Positions 48,700 to 60,092 of a DNA stretch of 64,000 nt are shown here, piece after piece; positions within the stretch are counted from its first letter, which is position 1; every line of letters starts with the position of its first letter. Position numbers and translations under genes: made by a program. The DNA lies in contig NW_023365764.1 in the NCBI RefSeq assembly GCF_000003815.2, forward strand, positions 43,967-107,966. The letters are read 5' to 3'. Source of the stretch: Branchiostoma floridae (lineage: Eukaryota; Chordata; Leptocardii; Amphioxiformes; Branchiostomatidae). The notes under the pieces are model-generated. The model had not been told where the DNA came from, did not search any database, and saw only the letters and a list, made by a program, of their open reading frames with translations.

Positions 48700-49045
48700 A
48701 TTTTCAACAGCCACCATTGCCTTCTTCAGGATCTAAACTGATCACCAATCACTTCAGAACATAAGCAGGCAAGAGTTACAGACACGCGATCTTAATAACA
48801 CGTGATCTTGCGGATACGTAACGTCAGCAATTAGTCAAACGTGCCAGGAAGTTAATAATATCCACCGTCTCTGTTCAGTGATGTCTGGAGTTACCCGATG
48901 TCTATGGCTTCCTTTATACCTCTAACAAAGTAGTCCTGTTCAGTATATAGTATTCTTTCTGACTTTGACTGGCAGCGTTTGTGTTCAAGGAATTTACTTC
49001 TCAGTCAGCATTCTGCCTCGCCAATGTAGAAACTGAGAGCTAGAT
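48700..49045 (-). mobile_element. Penelope-like retroelement relic with GIY-YIG end and tail
   Basis: Reading the minus strand from about 49030: FYIGEAEC, a stop, LRSKFLEHKRCQSKSERI, then ILYTEQDYFVRGIKEAIDIG, a stop, SLNRDGGYY, a stop, LPGTFD. This is a GIY-YIG nuclease C-terminal half broken by several stops. It is followed by GATCCTGAAGAAGGCAATGG then TGGCTGTTGAAA near 48740-48710, the usual tail of these elements. A decayed copy. Confidence 0.75.
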
Positions 49046-49401
49046 TCCTTGAACATAAACGATCGCTGCCTGAATGCCTGAACAAAGTAAAATACTAGTA
49101 GGGGACATTTTTGATAAGGGGTGACTCAAATCTCATGTCAATTCAGCGCTTTAAAATTAGGAAAACTTGTAAATATATGTACTCTCTCCCGTCCATCTAT
49201 ACTTCCTTCACTCTCTCCCTCTGTCTCTCCCTCCCTGTCTTCTTGCTTCCCTCAATCCATCCAGAATGGTTTCATATCAACCTTCTTGTATCCAAAATTC
49301 CGAAGTAAAATGCTTGTTGATAATGTCCCGACCTGTCACTTCATAGCGCTTGTTAATAATGTCCCGACCGGTCTCTTTATAAACATTCAGAGACTGTTTC
49401 A

Positions 49402-49555
49402 TAGATGTCATGAAAATATCGAAGAGGAATTCAACTTTGTTATGAAATGTTCTACCTACAGTAAAGAGAGAGAAGCATTGTTTGATAACATTAGAACCAA
49501 AACACACATCTTTCTTAATGGTGCACAGGACGATATTTTCCATACATACTGCTAA
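49402..49555 (+). pseudogene. Retrotransposon protein C-terminal relic
   Basis: The peptide RCHENIEEEFNFVMKCSTYS then KEREALFDNI resembles the zinc-ribbon-like C-terminal segment of many non-LTR reverse transcriptases ('C...E.EFHFV..C..Y...R..LF'). The first Cys of a knuckle is not clear, and nothing upstream is recognisable as reverse transcriptase. Confidence 0.45.
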
Positions 49556-49881
49556 CATGTTCAACTCATATATCCGTCTACGTAGATCAGTTTCTTTATA
49601 ATTTATTCCAAATGCGAGACCAGATCAATCATACATGACTGTACTGTTATCAATAATATTTAGTTGTTCTGTATGTAGTCTCGTAGTACTATTGTCTATA
49701 TTGCTAGTAGTTGTGATTGGTTGCAATACATTCACTGAACACACTCATTTCACATTAGCATTCTACTCTTTATTTCACCCCAGCGGTCTACAGCAGCGTT
49801 ATGTGAACTATCTGTGTAAGATCAAGCAGGGTTCAAGTCTAGCAAGTGTCACTCTATTATTGTATGCATGTCTGATATAGG

Positions 49882-50055
49882 TAATCTCCAAGCAGATCCT
49901 ACAATGGCATAAGAAAGTACCAACCTGGCCAAGGAGTGTAGTCAGTTAAGAGGTGACCATTTGCCCCGGTAGCAAAACACACTCCTAAGCCGGCTTCACT
50001 CCTCTGGCAGCTTTTGATACTATCTTATGCTACCGTAGGATCTGCTTGTAGATTA
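49882..50055. mobile_element. TAATCTCC-family MITE, second copy
   Basis: The 174-bp element starts TAATCTCCAAGCAGATCC and ends GGATCTGCTTGTAGATTA, flanked by GATATAGG on both sides (49874-49881 and 50056-50063). It is about 85% alike to 17632-17808 by eye. The homologous flank of the second GBP copy (about 62520) lacks it, giving an empty site. Confidence 0.85.
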
Positions 50056-50542
50056 GATATAGGTAAATCACGGTGTGTCAAGTTTTTGTCAGAACCGTTC
50101 AGGTTTCACATGTCAGTATGTCTTAAATTGTATTTCATTAATACACAGGAAATTGATATAAAACCTAAAAAAATTACTCTTTTTCAAGTAAACACTATCA
50201 GTTCTACCACGTTTTCAAACAAAGCACTGCAATGCAAATCCCACCATTTCGATATCACTTATATTCTACTTGTTTCTCTTGACGCATTATACCTGTCATA
50301 CATGTACATAAACTCGACTTTGATTTGCACCATATGCTTTTAACATGTATTTTGCAGCTAGCGGACACAGAGAACTTGCAAGACAGTGCACCGTACCTCC
50401 TTAGTCGTCCAGTCTCAGGAAACCATTTGTATAAGCCTCTAGAGTGACTTGTTTCGTACTTGCAATCACGGTAAAGCAACCACTAACATTTTCTTGTGCA
50501 AAGCTCTACAATGCATCACAATATTGAAAAACCAGCTAATAC

Positions 50543-50548
50543 ATTTAT
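50543..50548 (-). promoter_or_regulatory. Poly(A) signal for GBP gene 1
   Basis: TTTATT on the plus strand is AATAAA on the minus strand, about 50 bases after the stop codon at 50598. Confidence 0.5.
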
Positions 50549-50597
50549 TTCAATTTTACTTTGCATCCTAGCACCACATAGAATGAGAGCCAATCTT

Positions 50598-53500
50598 TTA
50601 GAAGATTCCTAGAAACTTTTTGTTGTGTCGTTTTTTTCGCTGTCTTTCAGCTTCAGCCTCAGCTGCCCGTCTCCTCGCTTCCTCTTCTGCAGCCCGTCTC
50701 TTCGCTGCTTCTGCATCCCTCTCGGCCTCGGCACGCCTCTGTGCCTCGGCAGCCCTCGCTGCTTCAGCCCTTGCCAGACGTTCCTTTTCAGCGGCTCTTT
50801 CCGCTGCTGCCTTGGCCTCTTGTTTCTATAGAGAAATAAGGAGGAATTCATGAATAAATGCTTATCTAAAATGCATAGGCGTGTGGCGCAGCGACAGCAT
50901 GTTTGACTCAGGACCGAGAGGTTTCGAGTTCGAATCCTGCCATGTCACCAATCTTGTGCCCTTGGGAAAGGCACTTAACACGGCTTTCCTCACTTTACTC
51001 AGGTTAGAATAAGTACTAGCTTGAATTCGGCTAGGGCCGTACCTCGGATAGGACGTTAGATGGAAGTCCAGTGTCTAGGGAGAGTAGGGGACCTTCCCGG
51101 TGTGAGTGGATCAAATCATTCCGGCCTTCGTAACCCCTGCTTCGCCTATTAAGTCAGTGAAGTCAAGCTTGCCTAAACTTGATGTTTATGACTTAGGGAG
51201 AACAAATGCTGCTACAGTTATCAATATAGGCCGCTCTTCATCTTCAGACCCTACAAAGTTGATTAAAAAAGGTATGAAATTTCTGAACATGTAATTAGTG
51301 GATGGGTAACGTATAGAATCATTTATAAACTTATATTACCCTGATAATCCTATTTTGGAAATCCCAAGAAAGTTCGTTTCTAAAAAAAATCGCTTGACTA
51401 CAGACACTTATTCATTCTTTTGCAAAAATATAAAATAGTCCCTGCCTTTCTTTGCTCTTCCTTAACCCGGCGATCTTCCTCCACCAGTTTGTTGTCGGTG
51501 TCTCTGATCGTGTTCCTCCTGGTCGTCTCCGTGACACGGAAGGTCTCCAGTACTTTCTCAACTGCTGGGCCTTTTCCAGAAGCTAAAGATGCAACAACGA
51601 GGCAGTTAGCATCTTTGTCGTAATCGTCCTTTGGTACAACACGAGAAATTCACAATGCGGAAATAAAGATTTTTTTACAAATCAGCCGAAACCATGGCTA
51701 AAATGACAAAACCACCCCTGCAGTTCTGGAAACCTGCAGATAGGGGGCAAATAACCTACAAAACGTCTTCCCTGAGTAACACAATCACCTGCCACAAAAA
51801 AATAAAAACCACAGAAAACACACACAAAAAAAACATCTGCTGCAGTAGCAAATGGAAAGCCCAAAGTCGCCATTAAGATTGGTCTTTTAATATCTATCCG
51901 CATATCAATTAGCATTCCAACTCACCCATGCCATGCTTATTTACGCTGACCAATGCATTCGGTAAGAGCTATATAGGATTTTTGCTCTTTGCAATAAATT
52001 ACATCATTGTGTACCAAGGTATCTCACCTTTTTGCCTGTAGGCACTGTAGACAGCATCCGCTTCCCTTACATAGGTATTGAATCCACCGATTCTGTTGTA
52101 CACGCCCTTCCCCACTTTCTGTCGGACGGGCTGGTCGACTTCTTTGATGATAGCCTCGCAGAGGTCCTTAGACTTGTCGCTGTTAATATTGAGCAGAGCA
52201 AGGCGTTCTGTCTCAAGTTTCCCCTGAAATGGAAGAAAGGAGGCACAGTGTAAGTTTAATTTGATAACGATAGTTCACCTTTATCCGCGGGATAGCCTAT
52301 ATCCGATGTTTTGAAAAACGGGGTCGATAATAACTCGACGAACGGTGGTTTTAAACTGCAATACAATATTGGAATTTGATACCACCGTCCGTCTACCTTA
52401 TTCATATCCGGTTTTAAAACCACGAATATAGGTTACCCGGCGGATAAAGGTGAACTGGAGGTATCATTTAATAAGTCAATGTAGATTTTTGGCATCTTCA
52501 CCTTAGCTGCACTGGTTGACGCTATGCATCGAGGATGCCCCTACCGTACTTACAGCTTCTCCTTTGAATCAGATCTTCAACTGACCTATATTAATACAGT
52601 GAATGGCAATATAAAGGCCACTAACCTGGAGGCGTTTCTTCCATGTTCCAACTTTGTCCCATTTCCCCACGTCTGCAGACAGCTTGGAGACTGCACTCTC
52701 TGCTGCAGTCTTGATGCGCCTGTTGCAGGTCTCCTCGTCAGTCGGCATCTGTGGCTTCACTGTTTTCTCCACGGACTCTTGAAACGCTTTCATCTGCTCT
52801 TCAAAAGCCCGACTGCACTCTCCTTCTGCCATGGCCTCGTAAGCACCGAGTACTGACGGCAGGGCGTTTGGGTCGTTGATGGCGTTGACGTAGTACCGCA
52901 GAATGTGGAGAAGACCTGAAACATATAGCAAGGCCATTGCCATCATCATCATCATCATTTGTCATCCTCATGATGAGGTGGAACAAGTAAAGTTTGACTT
53001 CCAGTACAGTCTGTCATTCATCGCTGAGAGGAGTTCTGGACCATACAGTCCAGTTTCTAATTCAAAAAGCTTCTTCAAAGTTACCCTTGAATTGGGCAAA
53101 AGTTTTCTGGCTGGCTCTGTGCTACGAGTCACATGGCCGGCAAGGAGTAGTCGGCGTTGTTTAACAACAGATGTAAAATTTGGTAATGACCAATATAGCT
53201 GACTATTTGTTATGTGTTTCCACCATGGTGTATCATACATTACCATTAACATCCTTGTATGAGTACCATCAAATTTGGAGCGTGACGTGTTCATTGCCAT
53301 GAGCTCATATTATAGTGGCAGCTGAAAGACTTGGAAAGGTTTATGGAAAGGACTGTTCCTTGAGTATGCCCATTTCAATAACTAAATATTGTTGTTATTG
53401 TAAGGAAACAATTTCAATAAGTCCGTCGAGAAACAAGCATTTGATATTCTAGATCATCGACCTTGTACCTGAACTCCGAAATGTTTCTGACACAATTTTT

Positions 53501-55964
53501 CTGAAATTCTGAATGCATTCAGATGATTTTTCTCTAAAGTGTCTTTAGGAAACAATATATGTATTAGAATAATTTTCTACGTTTTATGTTTAACGCCGTA
53601 CCTGAGGTTCTTATGTCATCTCCGTTGACCCTCTTGACCATGCCGGAGTTCCAGATCTCACGGGTGAAGTTGTCAACGGTGTCTTTGTAATCCGTTTGTA
53701 GAACGTCGTCTCCTGCTTTGTCAAGGTTGCTGAAATGCATAAAAAATATCAGTGTATTCCTGCTGTGGCTACAGAAGAGCAACATCCCTATACATCTAAT
53801 ACAGACATAAGGGTAACTATTTTTCAGCCTTGTCACTCACTTGACGACTTTCGGCAGTATTTGTTGATTGCCAGAAGGACGCCGAACTTCAAAAATGCCC
53901 ATGCAGAATTGTAGTGTAGTGCATTGTTCGCTTGAAAGTTTACCTTCTTTGGGCATATAGACTTATACATTAAATGGGGCTAATTAACTCATTAAAAGAA
54001 TACGGGGCGTATTACTATCGAAAATGTCTGTTAGATCTAGCATTCTTTGTATACATGTGACGGAGGCTACAAAGACACTAATGCAGAAACATAATTTATT
54101 GGAAACAAAGGTACATACCTCAGGATATCGGAGTCAATGGAAGGTGCAGGAATCAGTCGGAGATGCCGTTTAGGGAAGAACGCCTTGACTGCTTCAGTCA
54201 TATCGTTGTGGGAGCGGATCGCCTTGGTGAGGCCGTCTTTTCGCTCCAACATGACCTCCAGAAACTCATCAGGGGTTAGGCGTCTTCCGTTTCTCTGAAC
54301 AGAACAGAAATAATTTACGTTCAGGCTACAAATAAGCTACTCGGAAATTTTTTTCTTAAGAATCTCTTAAATCATATTTTTCGAACATCTTTTTCAAAGG
54401 TTCAGTCTTTATGTGTCGAAGGTGAAGGGTATGCTTGAAAATCTAATTCAATGACCCAATACGCTTTTCTATATGATAAAATTGTCTAGTAAGTAAGTAG
54501 ACATAACTCTCAGCCTAAGGTGACAGCTCACGCGTCACAAATGCCACAGAAGACCACTCAAGGGACCTATAAAATCTGGTCTATGTGGACAGGTGGTTAC
54601 TATTCACAGGATTCGTAATTCTTGGCTCAATGGAAAAATCATCTAAGGGACCTAAGTGGTCGCATTGGTCATTTGGTCTTTATGCAAAGTAAACGATACA
54701 GTGCAGTATGCAACACAATACGATAGCAAAGTTTACTGATTGAAAAAAAAAAGATAATTACTTCATATGAGTTGCCTTCAAAGATCTGCATACTATCACA
54801 ACTAATGATAAACTATGACACTTACTTGAGGTGGTTTCAGGTGCGCGTCTTGGACGGCGACCCACAGCTCGGGGAAGTGGTTACCAAGGTTGTTTCCTCC
54901 GTCGTTACCATCTTTCTGAACACGGACATGCTCTGCGAGATCTCCCATCAACCTGAGGTTGAGAAAGTATGCATTGGACAATGTACTGAACATACTTTTT
55001 GTGCAAAACCCCTAATATTGGTAAGCTCCATGAATGGATATGTACATAGCACATTCATTCGTTGTCATGGCAACTATAGATGACAACATTTCAATGACAT
55101 CAGCTATCTGACATACGATAACACATCACCTACCTGAGCTGAGAAACAAAGCTGTGGTCTGGGTTCCCCTGGAGGTTGAAGACCAGGTGGTTTGAAAGCA
55201 GGGTGGCCAAAACCAGATACTTCATGTCTTTCTCGTTCTGTTCCTCGTCAGAGTAGTCACCCAGGCCTGCAAAGAGAGTTTTGCATTCGTTACTCGCTTG
55301 ACACTTTATAGCCTTAAATCTAACGTTAACATTCATTTCTTGTGCAAATATTGAATAAAGATATTCAATTAACACAGCCGCTGCTATATTTGCGGTCCCC
55401 AACGGCTACGTTTGAAGCCCCAAACTGTTACGTATCGTATCTGTAAGCAGCGACATCTAAATCTATATCTGCAGTGCAATGTGAACCAGTAAGAATTGCC
55501 CTGGGAAAGGTGACAGTCACTAAAACGTCGATGTCGGTGAAATTATAATAACAGATTCTCTTTATTCAGTGACTTACTTACCTGATTAAACTATTCATGG
55601 AGCTGAAAATATTCTTTTTCCATACATTTCCGTATATTTGCGTAGTCGTTTACCAAAATATTACTTTACCTTCAGTGTCGACAACCATCAGATACCGGTT
55701 GGTCTGAACGGGATGGGGACCGATCCAGAACCAGAAATCCTTTGTTTTAGACTCCATTTCGTCTCCAAGCGGGAATCCAGACTTCCTTTTGCACAGGAGA
55801 TTGGCAAAATGAGATTTTCCCTTCCTCATCGGCCCCACCACTGCCACCACGTCCACGGAGCGAGGCTGGAGGTTGGAGATGATCCTCTCCGCTTCAGGTG
55901 AGATGTAGATCTGTCTCCGGTTGTCCACCACCCGCGTGGATGTGAGCTTTATTGGACCATTCAT
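50598..55964 (-). CDS. Guanylate-binding protein (dynamin-superfamily GTPase), gene 1
   Basis: Nine coding exons: 55964-55670, 55266-55134, 54952-54826, 54294-54119, 53729-53602, 52915-52626, 52223-52028, 51582-51446 and 50825-50598. They sum to 1,710 nt (569 aa), close to the family's 580-600, and all phases agree. The large GTPase domain has P-loop GPMRKGKS (44-51), a switch-I threonine at 74 (SKTKDFW), and DTEGLGD from 96. The guanine-base motif position reads WVAVQD (Asp178), where the family usually has Thr-Leu-Arg-Asp. Then comes LTPDEFLEVML, the helical GBP C-domain (about 244-450), and a long Ala/Glu/Arg coiled coil (495-560) ending KKRHNKKFLGIF without a CaaX box. Vertebrate GBPs act in cell-autonomous immunity on membranes and pathogens; the same role here is inference. 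The donor of exon 8 is GC (AAG|GCAGGG), while the paralogue has GT. Confidence 0.93.
50879..51115 (+). mobile_element. tRNA-derived SINE (fullest copy)
   Basis: The head GCGTGTGGCGCAGCGACAGC (box A-like) and GAGTTCGAATCCTGCC (box B-like) is followed by CCCTTGGGAAAGGCACTTAA, CTTTCCTCACTTTACTCAGG, 'CGGCTAGGGCCGTACCTCGG' and ATAGGACGTTAGATGG. It lies in the last intron of GBP gene 1 in the opposite orientation. Body parts recur at 4250-4432 and 61535-61735. Confidence 0.7.
52272..52456. mobile_element. AGTTCACC-family MITE, copy C (GBP intron)
   Basis: Ends AGTTCACCTTTATCCGCGG and CCGGCGGATAAAGGTGAACT. The core has CGACGAACGGTGGTTTTAAA and its inverted partner. It is between exons 6 and 7 of GBP gene 1. 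Confidence 0.8.
52968..53300 (-). pseudogene. Non-LTR reverse transcriptase C-terminal relic in GBP intron
   Basis: The minus strand reads FDGTHTRMLMVMYDTPWWKH then ITNSQLYWSLPNFTSVVKQR and RRLLLAGHVTRSTEPARKLL, ending in ELLSAMNDRLYWKS. This is the typical tail of one class of animal non-LTR reverse transcriptases (RMLR...SW..H.TN..LY...P.....RQRR...AGH..R). Only the last about 110 codons remain. Confidence 0.7.
55505..55545 (+). mobile_element. Penelope-like element tail (relic)
   Basis: GAAAGGTGACAGTCACTAAA then ACGTCGATGTCGG matches the tail motif at the left window edge. It lies in the intron between GBP exons 1 and 2. Confidence 0.4.
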
Positions 55965-56082
55965 GGTTCTTCCTGTGGATGATAGAAATTATGTCAGAGG
56001 CTGATAACGTTAACCTATTCTTGCATTCAGTTGTCTGTTCAATTTTTCTGGTTGGTTTAATATCGTCTTCCAGTTGGTTCCT

Positions 56083-56640
56083 NNNNNNNNNNNNNNNNNN
56101 NNNNNNNNNNNNNNNNNNNNNNNNNNNNNNNNNNNNNNNNNNNNNNNNNNNNNNNNNNNNNNNNNNNNNNNNNNNNNNNNNNNNNNNNNNNNNNNNNNNN
56201 NNNNNNNNNNNNNNNNNNNNNNNNNNNNNNNNNNNNNNNNNNNNNNNNNNNNNNNNNNNNNNNNNNNNNNNNNNNNNNNNNNNNNNNNNNNNNNNNNNNN
56301 NNNNNNNNNNNNNNNNNNNNNNNNNNNNNNNNNNNNNNNNNNNNNNNNNNNNNNNNNNNNNNNNNNNNNNNNNNNNNNNNNNNNNNNNNNNNNNNNNNNN
56401 NNNNNNNNNNNNNNNNNNNNNNNNNNNNNNNNNNNNNNNNNNNNNNNNNNNNNNNNNNNNNNNNNNNNNNNNNNNNNNNNNNNNNNNNNNNNNNNNNNNN
56501 NNNNNNNNNNNNNNNNNNNNNNNNNNNNNNNNNNNNNNNNNNNNNNNNNNNNNNNNNNNNNNNNNNNNNNNNNNNNNNNNNNNNNNNNNNNNNNNNNNNN
56601 NNNNNNNNNNNNNNNNNNNNNNNNNNNNNNNNNNNNNNNN
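56083..56640. other. Assembly gap
   Basis: 558 undetermined bases (N). The gap lies in the intron between the presumed 5' UTR exon and the first coding exon of GBP gene 1, so a coding exon is not expected to be missing, but an alternative first exon could be hidden. Confidence 1.
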
Positions 56641-57445
56641 TCTGTGTTGACTTATAAATCATTGTCCAGATGTCAGTACCACCTGACATGCTACTGATAT
56701 CATACTTAATCTAAAAAATGCACGTTGCAGCACCAATACACAATTCATGCGGCGACATACGGCTAGTAAGACACAGCTTTTGGCAATCTACAGTTTTTGG
56801 TCGAGAATAATCTGATCGTTATGCCTTGTCCCACGAAATTTTCGTGTGCTTCAATTTCTGTCTGGTTTCTTCTTTTATGAGAGTTTCTAGCATGGATTCG
56901 TACAATACAGTCACAGTTTGTGTGGACAGTTTGTAACGTCCCATACAATACCTCCCTCGTATGTGGACTTGCATGCATGAACCATATGGGGCAATATCAT
57001 AGGACAATACCACTGTTTCTTGCGATATAAGGTGTCATTCATTTGTTACTTCAAACAATGCCGAGCCTAATAGAATACGGCTGTATGGACGTGTTTTATG
57101 GCTGTAAGAAATTTCCTTTTAGCCAGCTTCAGACTGGTAGAAGCTTGTTTGTAACTGACGAAATTAGCAGCACTGGGAAGGAGCTACACAGTCCTGGGTT
57201 TTAAGTGGTGTGGCAGTGCGACAGTGCTGATTGTCATGAAAAGAGGCGTCTAGATGTTAGGCACTTATTTTACACAATGAAGGCTAAATGTGCTCAACAA
57301 ACAATGCATGATATGAATATTTTCCCCGTTGTTTAGTATGGAACTCGCCCATAAAAAGTACGCATTCTGATATTCAACAAATGGGAAGTCGAAACTCATG
57401 AATAAGACCATATACGATAAATCATCCACAATCAACTGTGCTTAC

Positions 57446-57525
57446 CTGACCTTTGTTTCCTCTGGATCCGCCAGCCGGAATAGTTTAGCAGCAGTCTCGT
57501 CTTTCGTGCACCCAGCAGCAGACAA
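57446..57525 (-). other. Presumed 5' UTR exon of GBP gene 1
   Basis: On the minus strand GAGGAAACAAAGGTCAG is followed by a clean donor GTAAGC at 57445. The first coding exon has an acceptor (CATCCACAG) ending at 55973, eight bases before its ATG. The left limit is set from the TATA box at 57551-57559. The exon is non-coding if joined this way. Confidence 0.4.
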
Positions 57526-57550
57526 AGGGAACAGGTAACTTCCTTCCTTT

Positions 57551-57559
57551 CTTATATAA
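57551..57559 (-). promoter_or_regulatory. TATA box candidate for GBP gene 1
   Basis: The minus strand reads GTTATATAAGAAAGG, a good TATA match, about 30 bases upstream of the proposed first exon. Confidence 0.4.
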
Positions 57560-57769
57560 CACTCAGGCGAGACACGATGTCATAGCGAAAATCTCGGAAG
57601 ATAACCTTATTAGGAAATGATACTAAAATGGGAAGCATAACGTCATGCGTACCGAAACTGGAAGCACTACTGCATCAACTTTGTCACAGGTGAGACTACT
57701 ACCTAGACATCACGTCATACCGAAACTTTGGGTATCACCTGGCATATCTTGATGAGGTCATGTTGATAG

Positions 57770-57782
57770 TGAAAGAGAAAGG
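57770..57782 (+). promoter_or_regulatory. IRF/ISRE-like site upstream of GBP gene 1
   Basis: TGAAAGAGAAAGG contains GAAANNGAAA, the core bound by interferon regulatory factors. It lies about 210 bp upstream of the TATA candidate. Vertebrate GBP promoters use such sites; amphioxus has IRF-family factors but no recognised interferon, so any role is speculative. Confidence 0.3.
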
Positions 57783-58822
57783 TTATTGAGCGGTCACCAG
57801 TGCACTCCACAACGTTATGGCATAGAGAGCTGGTCTAAATGACAATGGTAACATATGTCAGTATCATTCTTTGTCATGTCTTGCTTTTAGGGTGAAAACA
57901 TGCTACACATGGGTACTGCTTACAATATCAGAATATTATCAATAACTCTTCAACTGAAGTATTAAATGAAAACACTGCTGAGATGGTACAGTCGTTGTGC
58001 TCGTCACGCTAACTGGGCACCATATGTTAAGGAACATCTAGGGTGTTTTAGTACATAAACGGTTTATTTAGTACTTGCTCGGCCTTTCCTCATATTACAG
58101 CGCATGGAAATTCCTCAAATAACAAATAATCGATTGAGCATTATCTGAACATATGAACACGATGAAGAGTGTTTTGATGCCCTATTTTCCACTGTTTCAA
58201 ACTCAAAGTATGTCTGATCGGTACAGTCTGAACAGCCATCGGATCGCGGGTCATTGAACAGACACTGCCTCCAGCATTGTGTTGTTTTGTCGTGTCAGAT
58301 TCAAAAATTTTCACTGGTCCGCGTCGATAGCCGTTTTAGAAGCACAAAAAGGACAGATAGGCTCCCATTGTTAACAGACCCCTTCCAACTCCTTTTGTCT
58401 TAATTATCTAACAACAAAGACAGTGGGGCAGAGTTTGGCACAAGAAAGGGAAAAGTTTTTTAATGCGGTTTAACTTTTCCGAACAAAGGAAGTCTTACTT
58501 TTCCGAAGTAATGTCTTGAAAACCTTATTTACTTAACTTTAACTAAGGTGGCGCTGGGGTGGTGGCGGGTTAAAAGAGATAACTTATCAAAACGTCCTCA
58601 CTCCCCTGCAGACAGGGATAAACCATGGTATCAATGGATAAACTGGCCGAGGACTGAGATCACGTGGTGTGGGATCACATGACCCCAAGAGGGCCGAACC
58701 AAGTCTTTTATTGGTTGCCAATTACACGAAATCTCCCAAGGGGAGAATTTCTCACAAATGCATTTCCTGCATTCACGTACTTTGTGATAGATGTTTAAGA
58801 TATGACCACGATCTCATGTCAC

Positions 58823-59440
58823 GGTTTTGGTGACAGAGGGGGAATCCCTACCGACATTTGTATTACGGAAAGTCCCTGGCACATTCATAGTGGTTACATG
58901 GGTGTCCCTTTGTCCGCGTGCCCGTCTCGTCGTTATTGTCTTGTTTCTCTCCATAGATAATACAGAAAGTGTTTTCACCCCCGTCGGACATAGTTCAGAT
59001 GATAACACTTGTGTTTGTTGCTACTGATCAAGAATTTACAGCGCTGTATAAGAATTCTGTACCTGCGTTTGTCTTACACGTTAGATGTATAAGACAGAGC
59101 AATATCTAATGTAAATTTTCCCTGAACTTAGTACAAGCTATCCAGGCACCTTTAGACGCTGTTTTGTTGACAGAGGGGGGATTCCCCAATAGATACCGAC
59201 AATTGTATTACGGAAAGTCCCTGATACATATTTAGAGAGGATGCCTGAGTGTATAGCTCTTTTTCCGTTTGTCTGTCAATGAACACAGACTCGTAGTCGT
59301 TACTGTCTTTGTCTCTTGTTAGATCAAAAGAAAATATTTTTCACCTTAAACATTCAGTTCAGATAATATCATATGTGTCTGTTGCTGCTGACAGGGCACA
59401 GTGTCATATACGTATTCTGTACCTGCCGCTTGCCGCACAT
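58823..59440. repeat. About 340-bp direct duplication
   Basis: 58823-59080 and 59163-59435 share GTTGACAGAGGGGG, ATTGTATTACGGAAAGTCCC, TCGTCGTTA/TCGTAGTCGTTA, GTTCAGATGATA/GTTCAGATAATA and ATTCTGTACCTGC in the same order. No gene. Confidence 0.65.
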
Positions 59441-59809
59441 GTATAAGGCAACATACAAGAAAGTTCCACGAAATGACCAGTATCGTCTAGCTTTTGTCCC
59501 CATCTATCAACAGTACCAGATGACTTACCTCATGTCGTTTGTTACGCTAAGTTTGGTAAGGCAAGGTGCCATAGGGATACTAAGATGGAATAGGAAACAA
59601 AACGTCATGCCAAAACTGACATGAAGGCATTACAGTACTAGTGTTATCAGACGGTACCGAGATCAACATCAGGATGCTATCCCAAAACGTCTATATTACC
59701 TGATGTGTTGAGATAGGATCTTATTAATAACCAAACGGAAATGTTATAATGTTGTCAACTGTAACGTTGTACACTGGTGCGCTTTACAATGCATGGCAAG
59801 ACGTTACGG

Positions 59810-60092
59810 CCCCTTTCCGATAGACGGCGCTGCGCTGCGCTGTCACTGCAGGGTACAGGATACATTATATGTGTAACCTTTGATTTCATGCTGAGTATAA
59901 CAGCATGTAAAAGTGTGACTGAGAGCTGTAAAAGTGTGACTGAGAGCTGTAAAAGTGTGACTGAGAGGACAGCAAAATGCACAAAGTGTACAAAAATTCG
60001 TTTCTATATATATGTATAATTCGTTGAGCGATCTGTCAATTTCTATGTCGCAGAGAGAGCTCGGCGAAAGCGCCGTCCTAGTGGAAATGGGG
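59810..60092. mobile_element. CCCC(A)TTTCC-type MITE with internal 21-bp triplication
   Basis: The ends CCCCTTTCCGATAGACGGCG and CGCCGTCCTAGTGGAAATGG are inverted copies, related to 5539-5695. Inside, a 21-bp unit (TGTAAAAGTGTGACTGAGAG + C) is repeated three times at 59906-59968. Confidence 0.6.

Noticed and set aside
50879-50950. tRNA gene
   Set aside because: Box A and box B are present but no full cloverleaf or acceptor pairing; body sequence is shared with other dispersed copies, so it is a SINE.
55952-56697. Open frames across the N run
   Set aside because: Artefact of undetermined bases.
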